From JAEELC01 sp963621965 (GTDB taxonomy: Bacteria > Bacillota_I > Bacilli_A > Acholeplasmatales > Anaeroplasmataceae), in assembly GCA_963621965.1 (NCBI GenBank), contig CAVFGN010000047.1, positions 1-11,261 on the forward strand: a DNA stretch of 11,261 nt, written 5' to 3'. Below the pieces are notes generated by a model, which was given only the letters and a program-made list of their open reading frames with translations, searched no databases and was not told the DNA's origin. Position numbers and translations under genes: made by a program. Position 1 is the stretch's first letter, and each line of letters opens with the position of its first letter. This document shows positions 1-6,404 of this stretch, piece after piece.

Positions 1-1
1 A

Positions 2-196
2 CGTGACAATTTGCATATCCCATTTGTTATTGAACTTAAAGCAGATGACACTGCAGAAAACGCAATAGATCAAATAAAGAATAAGAATTACACGGATCTA
101 TTTATTGGATATCATGGTAATGTGTTATTACTTGGCGTGTCTTACAACTCAAAGACACTAAAACATGAATCAAAGATAGAATTTATAGAAATTTAA
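2..196 (+). CDS. AAA-ATPase-like / PD-(D/E)XK nuclease family protein, 3' end only
   Basis: This is the C-terminal tail of a gene that starts before the window; the frame is open from base 2 and ends in TAA. The visible peptide has the hydrophobic strand and ExK signature of a PD-(D/E)XK fold (VIELK at bases 29-43), then a helix with AIDQIKNKNY, then the strand VLLLGV and a closing basic segment. This matches the C-terminal nuclease-like domain (DUF1703/PDDEXK_9 type) that usually follows an AAA-ATPase_like domain in one polypeptide. The cellular role of the family is not established; roles linked to mobile DNA or defence are only conjecture. The ExK residues are intact, so this copy may be functional, but most of it is out of view. 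The tail and its terminator recur near the other end of the window. Confidence 0.75.
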   Translation, partial: RDNLHIPFVIELKADDTAENAIDQIKNKNYTDLFIGYHGNVLLLGVSYNSKTLKHESKIEFIEI

Positions 197-256
197 ATAA
201 ACGTTTAATGATGAACTCTAGTACCTTTTTTAATATCGTGCTAGAGTTTTTGTTTT
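92..256 (+). repeat. Tail-plus-terminator repeat, copy A
   Basis: The last 34 codons of the nuclease-family gene, the 17-nt gap and the terminator align without gaps to 10499-10660. The distance from the start of the repeat to the first stem base is 122 nt in both copies. A stretch of about 27 bases around 142-168 is identical in the two copies. This looks like a duplicated gene end and not merely two members of one protein family. Confidence 0.75.
214..256 (+). terminator. Intrinsic terminator of the upstream nuclease-family gene
   Basis: AACTCTAGTAC (214-224) pairs with GTGCTAGAGTT (238-248), giving an 11-bp stem with one T-G pair and a 13-nt loop, followed by a T-rich tail. It lies 18 nt after the stop codon. 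A related hairpin sits at the same distance after the broken copy near 10603. Confidence 0.85.
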
Positions 257-365
257 AACTGCCATATTTTAAACAACAAATATCAAACAATAAGTTATAT
301 CTTATATTCCAACAAACCTTATAACTTAATGTTTTCTTTTAACTTGTAAAAAAAATTTTTATTTT
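257..365. other. Gene-free stretch with a 9-bp inverted repeat
   Basis: No reading frame or RNA signature is visible here. TAAGTTATA (291-299) is repeated inverted as TATAACTTA (320-328) with a 20-nt spacer. It could be a protein-binding site or a weak hairpin; nothing identifies it. The rest is AT-rich DNA leading into the promoter of the next gene. Confidence 0.4.
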
Positions 366-379
366 TGAAAACGTTTTTA
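366..379. promoter_or_regulatory. cre-like palindrome (candidate LacI-family/CcpA operator)
   Basis: TGAAAACGTTTTTA contains the perfect palindrome AAAACGTTTT (368-377). It fits the Bacillus catabolite-responsive element pattern TGWNANCGNTNWCA at all but one informative position. It covers the -35 region of the proposed promoter of the next gene, which is where a repressor would block RNA polymerase. The region is so AT-rich that chance resemblance is possible. Confidence 0.35.
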
Positions 380-402
380 TTTAGATGTTAATGTGATACA
401 AT
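374..402 (+). promoter_or_regulatory. Putative extended -10 promoter for the GGDEF-EAL gene
   Basis: TGATACAAT (394-402) is an extended -10 element, with TG one base before TACAAT. The -35 region (TTTTTA at 374-379, 17-nt spacer) is weak, as is common for extended -10 promoters. The start point would be near 409, giving a leader of about 35 nt, too short for a riboswitch. The ribosome site is AAGGAAG at 429-435, nine bases before the ATG. Confidence 0.5.
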
Positions 403-444
403 ATTTATAATAAGAAAGATTTATAAATAAGGAAGAAAAGAGTT

Positions 445-3153
445 ATGGATAATAAATTTGAACCTTTATTATCGATGTTATATGGTTATTACGCTGTAGT
501 CGATAAAAAAACTCAGATAATTAAAGAATGTTATAAAGAAAATGTAGTTTTTGTACGAAATGTTTCGATAGATACTTTTTTAGATATGTTTGTCGATCGT
601 GAGCACTTAGATGAAACATCTTACGATAGAAAAATGTTAGTCCCATGGGTTATAAATAACACTAAAGAAAAAGAGGTAGCCGTTTCGGTCGCAACTATAG
701 ACCAAAAAGAAAAAACTTATAAAGTTCGACTTTTTGATGATCTAAGTGGGGATGTGTATTTATATATACAAAAACCTACAGGAATAAATCAAACATTTAA
801 TCTTTTTGATAAATTAACTCGTATATATCTTAGAGAAGGTATTGAAACATTGATCAGAAAAGAGATAGAAGCGCCAAATCCGCGTCCTTTTTCAATTATC
901 ATCATAGATGTGGATAATTTTAAGTCTATAAATGACATGTATGGACATTTATTTGGTGACCATATATTAAAAATGATTGCATCAATGTTAAAAGATTATT
1001 CTAGCGATTGCAATATCGGTAGAATTGGCGGAGACGAGTTTTTGATACAAGATTTCACTGAACAAGATTATGACGCAATTTGGATTAAACTACACAATCT
1101 ATTTGAACGCATTAGAAATTTTGATTATGTAGGAACTTATCCTAATGAACAATTAGATAAAGTGAAACTGATTGATTTTAAGTGTACAATTACAGCTGGT
1201 TTAGTATCATTCCCTAAGGACGGAGAAACTTATGATTCTTTATTTTTAAAAGCTGATAAAGCTTTATATAGAGGAAAGAGAAAAGGAAGAAATTGTTACA
1301 TCATTTATGTTGAGGAAAAGCATAAAAATATCTTAATTGATAAAAAAATAGAGTTTGATTCATCTAATTCTCGTGAGACATTAATTTATGAAAAATTAAT
1401 TTTAAATGGCGCAAACATTTTAGAAGGAGCTAAAGACTTTACACAAAGTTTGAGTCGATATTTAGAACTATATGGTAAGTATATTATTGCAGATAGAATA
1501 TTACTTTACGAACACACAGGACCTTTTACTGATACACTGATTGCAAGCTATGCAAATAAAAATATTGAATTAGCCAGTGTAAAATATGTGGATACAGAGA
1601 TTGTTGAATCAGAAGAAAGTAAAGTGATGGAGTTAAACCATACATACAAGAGATCTAAAATTGAGTCGATGAAAGATATAAAACCAAATGTTTATGAATT
1701 CTTAAGAAGACAAAATGTTAAGTCTTTCTATCAAGTACCAATTGTAATTAATGATTCATTATACGGTTTTCTTCGCTTTGATTCGGTTCTTGAAGAACAT
1801 AAGTGGAGAGAAGAAGAAACTACACTTTATCACATTATGTCTAAATGTATCGAAAACTATATAACTATTCATCGTTTAAACACTAACAATGCACTTAATA
1901 CTGATAAAGATCCATTAACAGGCTTACATTCGTATAAAGCATGTACAAATATGATCAATAGCCTATTAAGGGATGAAAATAAACGTTATGCATTTGCAAT
2001 CACAAATTTAAAAAAATTCGTTTTGTTTAACGATACATTTGGTTACGCATCTGGAGATAATGTACTTCGCACTCTAGCTCATACTATTAGCTTATTTGAC
2101 TTTTTATACTGTGCTAGACTAAATGGAGACCATTTTGTATTTATTTTTAAAGATGCAAACCAAGACTATATAAAAAATAGACTTAAAGATTTATTTGCGG
2201 AAGTTGATAGAAATCTTTCAAGTATTCCAGGACACGAACTTTTAAAACTTCATATAGGTATATACGTATCAACTGGAAATGAATCCGATAGTAGAGAGAT
2301 ATTAGATAAAGCTCGTGCTGCTTTACTAGAAACAAAAGATAGTAAAGATAGTCACTATGTAATTTACGATGATAAATTAAATGATCAATATATTAATCAA
2401 AGAAATATTTTAAATGAGTATAAAAACGATATTAAATTAAATAGATTTGAAATATTCTTACAGCCAAAGATTGATGCAAAAACTAATCAATTAGTAGGAG
2501 CTGAAGCTTTGTCTCGTTGGAGAAGAAAAGATGGTTCTTTGTGGACACCTTATAAATATATTGAAATATTAGAAAAAGAAAATGAACTACATAATTTAGA
2601 TATTTATAATATCGAGTGTGTATTAAAATATTTAGCTTCATTAAAAGAAAATAACACGAAGTTATTCCCTATATCAGTAAACTTGTCTAAACATCAACCT
2701 GACATTATGGATTTTGTAATATCTGTTGAAGAACTTAGAAAAAAATATGATGTAGATGTTAAGTATTTACAAATTGAAATTACAGAGACATCATTTGAAA
2801 ACAATAAAGATGAAACTATAGAAGCTATTAAGTATTTAAAAAAGTTAAATTATACAATATGTATGGACGACTTTGGTGTGGGTTATTCTAATTTGGAATT
2901 ACTTACAAGTGGTTTATTTGATGTAATTAAATTTGACAAGACAATAGTTAATAAAAAAGATAAAGGTGGAAAACTTGTATTTGAATATTCACTTAAATTA
3001 GTTAAATCTCTTGAATTACATATGGTATTTGAGGGCGTTGAAACAAAAGACGATGTGAATAATATATTAAATTTAGGTGGAGACATTATTCAAGGCTATT
3101 ACTACTCCTGTCCTATTTCTATTGAGGAATTTAATGAAAAATATTTAAAATAA
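445..3153 (+). CDS. Soluble dual c-di-GMP enzyme: GGDEF - GAF-like - degenerate GGDEF - EAL
   Basis: This 902-residue protein probably both makes and breaks down cyclic di-GMP in the cytoplasm; no membrane segment is visible. Residues 1-112 are an unassigned, possibly PAS-like, input region. Residues about 118-290 form a GGDEF domain with intact signatures: D155 and D157 for metal, N163, D172, and GGDEF at 195-199. The inhibitory RxxD site is missing (S186 and C189 stand in its place). Residues about 311-475 look like a GAF domain. Residues about 489-645 form a second GGDEF domain that begins canonically (DPLTGL) but has NGDHF at 560-564 and N521/K523 instead of metal-binding aspartates, so it should be inactive. 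Residues about 655-902 form an EAL domain with E687, N746, E778, E781, D808-D809, K829, D831, E863 and Q883, all expected of an active phosphodiesterase. The start has a good ribosome site. It is a single-gene unit ending at its own terminator. Domain identity is firm; the input signals are unknown. Confidence 0.93.
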   Translation: MDNKFEPLLSMLYGYYAVVDKKTQIIKECYKENVVFVRNVSIDTFLDMFVDREHLDETSYDRKMLVPWVINNTKEKEVAVSVATIDQKEKTYKVRLFDDLSGDVYLYIQKPTGINQTFNLFDKLTRIYLREGIETLIRKEIEAPNPRPFSIIIIDVDNFKSINDMYGHLFGDHILKMIASMLKDYSSDCNIGRIGGDEFLIQDFTEQDYDAIWIKLHNLFERIRNFDYVGTYPNEQLDKVKLIDFKCTITAGLVSFPKDGETYDSLFLKADKALYRGKRKGRNCYIIYVEEKHKNILIDKKIEFDSSNSRETLIYEKLILNGANILEGAKDFTQSLSRYLELYGKYIIADRILLYEHTGPFTDTLIASYANKNIELASVKYVDTEIVESEESKVMELNHTYKRSKIESMKDIKPNVYEFLRRQNVKSFYQVPIVINDSLYGFLRFDSVLEEHKWREEETTLYHIMSKCIENYITIHRLNTNNALNTDKDPLTGLHSYKACTNMINSLLRDENKRYAFAITNLKKFVLFNDTFGYASGDNVLRTLAHTISLFDFLYCARLNGDHFVFIFKDANQDYIKNRLKDLFAEVDRNLSSIPGHELLKLHIGIYVSTGNESDSREILDKARAALLETKDSKDSHYVIYDDKLNDQYINQRNILNEYKNDIKLNRFEIFLQPKIDAKTNQLVGAEALSRWRRKDGSLWTPYKYIEILEKENELHNLDIYNIECVLKYLASLKENNTKLFPISVNLSKHQPDIMDFVISVEELRKKYDVDVKYLQIEITETSFENNKDETIEAIKYLKKLNYTICMDDFGVGYSNLELLTSGLFDVIKFDKTIVNKKDKGGKLVFEYSLKLVKSLELHMVFEGVETKDDVNNILNLGGDIIQGYYYSCPISIEEFNEKYLK

Positions 3154-3161
3154 TTAGAAAT

Positions 3162-3190
3162 TGCTAGTAATTAAAAACTAGCACTTTTTA
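3162..3190 (+). terminator. Intrinsic terminator after the GGDEF-EAL gene
   Basis: TGCTAGT (3162-3168) pairs perfectly with ACTAGCA (3177-3183) across an 8-nt A-rich loop, followed by C and then five T. It separates the c-di-GMP gene from metG. Confidence 0.85.
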
Positions 3191-3213
3191 ATCTTTTAAA
3201 TAAGTAGTATAAT
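3185..3213 (+). promoter_or_regulatory. Putative promoter of metG-yitT unit
   Basis: A perfect TATAAT lies at 3208-3213. The -35 position (3185-3190, 17-nt spacer) is only TTTTTA and overlaps the T tail of the preceding terminator. Transcription would begin near 3220, leaving a leader of only about 20 nt, so there is no room for a T-box or S-box leader. Confidence 0.5.
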
Positions 3214-3240
3214 TTAATAAGTTATGTGAGGTTTTTATTT

Positions 3241-5205
3241 ATGGATAAAAAGAAATTTTATTTATCAACTGCAATAGCATATACATCATCAACACCACAC
3301 ATTGGTAATGTGTACGAAGCTATTTTAGCCGACTCTATTTGCAGAATGAAGAGAATTGAAGGATATGACGTGTATTTTCAAACAGGAACAGACGAACACG
3401 GTCAAAAAATAGAGCGAAAAGCAATAAGTCAAGGTGTTAGCCCTAAGGAACATGTAGATAAGGTTGCTGGAGAACTTAGAAATATTTATGATTTAATGAA
3501 TATTTCTTATGATAGATTTATTCGTACAACTGATAGTGACCATGTAGAAACTGTGCAAAAAATATTTAAACGTTTATACGATCAAGGTGATATTTATAAA
3601 GGATATTACGAAGGCTATTACTGTGTAGCTGATGAATCTTATTATTTAGAGCGTGATTTAGTTGACGGAAAGTGCCCTGATTGTGGTAGAAAAGTGGAAT
3701 TAGCTAAAGAAGAGTGTTATTTCTTAAAATTAAAGAAATATCAAGGCCGTTTAGTTGAACATATTAAAACTCATCCTGAATTTATTCAACCAGAGTCTAG
3801 AAAGAATGAAATGTTAAATAATTTCTTAAAGGACGATTTACCTGATTTGTGCGTTTCTCGTACAAGTTATAAGTGGGGTATTCCTGTTACATTTGATCCT
3901 AAGCATGTTACATACGTTTGGATTGATGCTTTATGCAATTATATTACAGGAATTGGATATGATGCAGAAAAGTCCTTTGACAATCAAAACGAAGTATTTA
4001 AAAAATACTGGCCAGCTGATGTACATTTAATTGGTAAGGATATCTTAAGATTCCACACTATTTACTGGCCAATTATGTTAATGGCACTTGACCTACCATT
4101 ACCTCGCCAAGTATTTGGCCATCCTTGGGTTTTATTTGGAAACGATAAGATGTCTAAATCAAAAGGTAATATTATCTATGCACAAGATTTAGTTGAACGT
4201 TTTGGTGTAGATGCGGTTAGATATTACGTATTACATGAAATTCCTTTTGCACAAGATGGATCTATTACATACGAGTTACTTTGTGAGCGTTATAACTCAG
4301 ACTTAGCTAATACACTTGGCAATTTAGTTTCAAGATCTCTTGCGATGACTAAGAAGTATTTTGATGGAAAAGCTTCATATAAGGGCGCTATAAGTGAATT
4401 TGATAAAGATCTTGAGGCACTTGCAGGCAAAACAAGAGACGATGTGGTAAAACATATGGACGAATTTAAGGCTGGAGATGCACTTGAAGATATCATGCGT
4501 TTCTTACGCCGCGCAAACAAATATGTTGATGAAACAGAACCTTGGGTGCTTGCAAAGGATGAGTCGTGTAAAGATGAACTTGAAAACGTATTGTATCACT
4601 TACTAGAAACAATTAAGGAAGCTGCACTAATGTTAGAACCATTTATGCCTTCTACAAGTGAAAAAATCTATAAGTTCTTAAATTTAAAAGATCCTAAGTT
4701 TAGTGAATTAGGAGATTATGCAAAAGAAGGAAGTTATGAAATTGGCGAGTATGAAAACTTATTCCAACGTTTAGATACTAAAGCCATATTAAAAGAAATT
4801 GAAGAAAAACAAAAAGAAGCACAAGAAAAAGCTAAGGAATTAAATGCTAAATCTGATGAATTAGCTAATGATTCTAAGAAAGAAATTACAATTGATGATT
4901 TTTCAAAAGTAGACCTTGTTGTAGGTGAGATCCTTGAAGCTCGTGTACATGAAAAAGCTAATAAGCTTTTAGTGTTCAAGGTTAATATTGGCTCTGAAGT
5001 ACGTCAAATTGTATCCGGTATTGCAAAATTCTATAAACCTGAAGAATTAATTGGTAAAAAGGTTATCGTTGTAAAGAACCTAAAACCAATTAATTTAAGA
5101 GGAGAAGAGTCTTGTGGCATGTTACTATGTGGTGCTACAAAAGATGATTCTAAATTAGAATTAATTACACTTACAAATATGAATGCAGGAGACATTGTTA
5201 GATAA
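3241..5205 (+). CDS. metG: Methionyl-tRNA synthetase with C-terminal tRNA-binding domain
   Basis: This cytoplasmic enzyme charges tRNA-Met with methionine using ATP and is essential for translation. The 654 residues show the class I signatures HIGN at 20-23 and KMSKS at 303-307. A zinc-knuckle region has C145, C148 and C159, with C128 nearby. A helical anticodon-binding domain (about 350-510) includes ETEPW at 431-435. A charged linker, probably coiled coil, spans about 511-548. The Trbp111-like OB-fold tRNA-binding domain covers about 549-654. Length and order fit the Bacillus-type enzyme. I chose ATG 3241 over the in-frame GTG at 3226 because GTGAGG (3226-3231) sits nine bases before the ATG and serves as the ribosome site, and the family N-terminus begins right after that Met. 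The stop TAA overlaps the ATG of the next gene by one base, so the two genes are cotranscribed and probably translationally coupled. Confidence 0.97.
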   Translation: MDKKKFYLSTAIAYTSSTPHIGNVYEAILADSICRMKRIEGYDVYFQTGTDEHGQKIERKAISQGVSPKEHVDKVAGELRNIYDLMNISYDRFIRTTDSDHVETVQKIFKRLYDQGDIYKGYYEGYYCVADESYYLERDLVDGKCPDCGRKVELAKEECYFLKLKKYQGRLVEHIKTHPEFIQPESRKNEMLNNFLKDDLPDLCVSRTSYKWGIPVTFDPKHVTYVWIDALCNYITGIGYDAEKSFDNQNEVFKKYWPADVHLIGKDILRFHTIYWPIMLMALDLPLPRQVFGHPWVLFGNDKMSKSKGNIIYAQDLVERFGVDAVRYYVLHEIPFAQDGSITYELLCERYNSDLANTLGNLVSRSLAMTKKYFDGKASYKGAISEFDKDLEALAGKTRDDVVKHMDEFKAGDALEDIMRFLRRANKYVDETEPWVLAKDESCKDELENVLYHLLETIKEAALMLEPFMPSTSEKIYKFLNLKDPKFSELGDYAKEGSYEIGEYENLFQRLDTKAILKEIEEKQKEAQEKAKELNAKSDELANDSKKEITIDDFSKVDLVVGEILEARVHEKANKLLVFKVNIGSEVRQIVSGIAKFYKPEELIGKKVIVVKNLKPINLRGEESCGMLLCGATKDDSKLELITLTNMNAGDIVR

Positions 5206-6134
5206 TGAAGTCATTCTTACGTTCAAATAAAGGTGATATGATTTTTCGTACATTAATTGTAATATTGGCTAACATAATATTACAATTAGCTACAATGTGG
5301 TTTCTTGAGCCAGCCCATTTGTATTCAGGTGGAGCTACAGGATTAGCTCAGTTAATACTTAGAACTATATATGCAATCAACAATATTAGTTTAGATAGTG
5401 CTAATTATAATTACTTCCTAGCTTTAACAGTATTTTTAGTAAATATTCCTTTTTTAGTCATAGGATATAAAGAAGTTTCTTATAAATTTGCTTTCTATAG
5501 CTTTTTAGCCGTTATTATACAAGTAATTGTATCTATTTTAGCTCCAGCTAGTTCGTCTCCGTTTGCTGAATACGATGTAAGTGGTAAAGTGACTAACGTA
5601 CTAGCCTTAGCACTTATGGGAGGCTTACTATCAGGCTTAGCTGCCGGACTTGCACTTAAGTTTGGTACTAGCACAGGTGGTATTGACATAATTGCACAAG
5701 CTGTTGCGCTTAAAAAAGGCGTATCTATTGGTACGTTTACTCTAATTGCAAATGTAGCTATAGCAGTTGTTGGTGGTGGAATTGTACAAGGTAGTTGGAC
5801 AATAACAATGTACACTTGCCTTCGTATGATTATTAATAGCCTTGTAACAGATAAGATTCATACAGCATATACATATAGTGCAATTAATATATTCACCGAA
5901 CACGATGAAGAGATATCAAGTGAGATAATGTCTAAACTTAATCGTGGTTGTACAATGATGAATGTAACTGGTGAATATACACATAAGAGCCATAAAGAAC
6001 TATATTGTGTAGTATCAACTTATGAAAACGAAAGAGTTATTGAAATTGTTAGAAAGTATGATCCTAATGCATTTATAACTATTTCACCTGTAAAGCGAAT
6101 TGTAGGTAATTTTATAAAGAAAACAATAGTATAA
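5205..6134 (+). CDS. YitT family membrane protein (DUF2179 C-terminal domain)
   Basis: This 309-residue integral membrane protein belongs to the YitT/DUF161-DUF2179 family, whose substrate or function is not established. Hydrophobic segments fall at about 14-34, 40-56, 70-88, 94-113, 131-152 and 176-195. Glycine-rich motifs SGGATGLAQ (41-49) and GTSTGGIDIIA (154-164) mark the two related halves of the membrane domain. A soluble C-terminal domain (about 225-300) carries the DUF2179 pattern: RGCT at 247-250, GEYTH at 256-260, and DPNAF at 286-290 followed by a closing VG. The ATG sits in a TAATG overlap with metG. The nearest ribosome site, AGGAGA at 5187-5192, is 12 bases away, so translation may rely on reinitiation after metG. 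An in-frame ATG at 5238 is a possible later start, but it would cut the basic N-terminal segment. The pairing with metG suggests shared expression, not a known shared pathway. Confidence 0.9.
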   Translation: MKSFLRSNKGDMIFRTLIVILANIILQLATMWFLEPAHLYSGGATGLAQLILRTIYAINNISLDSANYNYFLALTVFLVNIPFLVIGYKEVSYKFAFYSFLAVIIQVIVSILAPASSSPFAEYDVSGKVTNVLALALMGGLLSGLAAGLALKFGTSTGGIDIIAQAVALKKGVSIGTFTLIANVAIAVVGGGIVQGSWTITMYTCLRMIINSLVTDKIHTAYTYSAINIFTEHDEEISSEIMSKLNRGCTMMNVTGEYTHKSHKELYCVVSTYENERVIEIVRKYDPNAFITISPVKRIVGNFIKKTIV

Positions 6135-6136
6135 TA

Positions 6137-6160
6137 GGCAGTCAGGCACTGCCTTTTTCT
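6137..6160 (+). terminator. Strong intrinsic terminator after yitT-family gene
   Basis: GGCAGT (6137-6142) pairs with ACTGCC (6148-6153) around the 5-nt loop CAGGC, followed by five T, starting two bases after the stop codon. It insulates the metG unit from the riboswitch-controlled unit. Confidence 0.92.
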
Positions 6161-6208
6161 TACTTTGTTTGTTTATGTAATAGAGTAAATATTTAACAAA
6201 ATTGCTAA

Positions 6209-6218
6209 AAAACGTTTT
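6209..6218. promoter_or_regulatory. AAAACGTTTT palindrome upstream of the riboswitch promoter
   Basis: This is the same perfect 10-base palindrome found upstream of the first c-di-GMP gene (368-377). Its flanks match the cre pattern poorly and it lies about 50 bases before the -35 element. It may be an operator of a LacI-type regulator shared by the two c-di-GMP units, or chance in AT-rich DNA. Confidence 0.25.
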
Positions 6219-6267
6219 ATATTATATAATAATATAAATAAAGTTTTATGGTTAAAAATTAAAAATA

Positions 6268-6296
6268 TTGACAGTTTTATCTATCATTGGTAAAAT
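6268..6296 (+). promoter_or_regulatory. Near-consensus sigma-A promoter of the riboswitch/EAL operon
   Basis: TTGACA (6268-6273) and TAAAAT (6291-6296) are separated by exactly 17 bases, with AT-rich DNA upstream that could act as an UP element. Transcription is expected near 6303, the first base of the aptamer, so the RNA starts directly in the riboswitch. A strong constitutive promoter fits control by attenuation further down. Confidence 0.88.
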
Positions 6297-6302
6297 TATT
6301 TT

Positions 6303-6362
6303 AGCAAAACTAGAGTAATTTAGTGACGCAAAGCTATAGGGTCCTTAAGGATAGCCAGTTGC
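6303..6362 (+). ncRNA. GEMM-I cyclic di-GMP-I riboswitch aptamer
   Basis: The RNA has the hallmark order of the c-di-GMP-I class. The P1 strand GCAA (6304-6307) is followed by A, then stem P2 ACUAGA/UUUAGU (6309-6314 with 6319-6324), which is capped by the GNRA tetraloop GUAA. The invariant core GACGCAAAGC lies at 6325-6334. A short P3 (GCU with AGC at 6353-6355, UCC with GGA, loop UUAA) carries an internal UAUAGG that is a plausible tetraloop receptor. GCCAGUUGC (6354-6362) ends the motif, and its UUGC closes P1 with GCAA. The ligand would be c-di-GMP bound at the three-way junction. The genes downstream are EAL proteins, which supports the assignment. Confidence 0.93.
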
Positions 6363-6391
6363 AGATAAAGCAATTGGCATTTTTTATTTTT
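6354..6391 (+). terminator. Riboswitch-controlled intrinsic terminator
   Basis: GCCAGTTGC (6354-6362) pairs with GCAATTGGC (6370-6378) over all nine positions (one G-T), loop AGATAAA, followed by TTTTTTATTTTT. Its 5' arm is the 3' end of the aptamer, including half of P1 and part of P3. The ligand-bound aptamer and the terminator cannot form together. This predicts readthrough when c-di-GMP is bound (an ON switch). The ribosome site AGGAGGGGG (6392-6400) follows immediately and is not sequestered. Confidence 0.88.
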
Positions 6392-6404
6392 AGGAGGGGG
6401 TCAA

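Noticed and set aside
11..196. Small gene starting at TTG 11
   Set aside because: The frame is open to the window edge and the peptide matches the end of a large family protein, so it is a partial gene.
2883..3086. Minus-strand open frames inside the GGDEF-EAL, metG, yitT and EAL genes
   Set aside because: All lie within strong plus-strand genes, lack ribosome sites and have compositions typical of antisense shadows.
3226..3240. GTG start for metG five codons upstream
   Set aside because: GTGAGG is the Shine-Dalgarno site for ATG 3241, and the extra residues do not fit the family N-terminus.
3154..3240. T-box or S-box leader for metG
   Set aside because: Only 87 bases lie between the genes and a terminator plus promoter fills most of them; no T-box or SAM motif is present.
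6303..6391. OFF-type riboswitch
   Set aside because: That would need a separate antiterminator strand competing with the terminator; here the aptamer itself uses the terminator's 5' arm.
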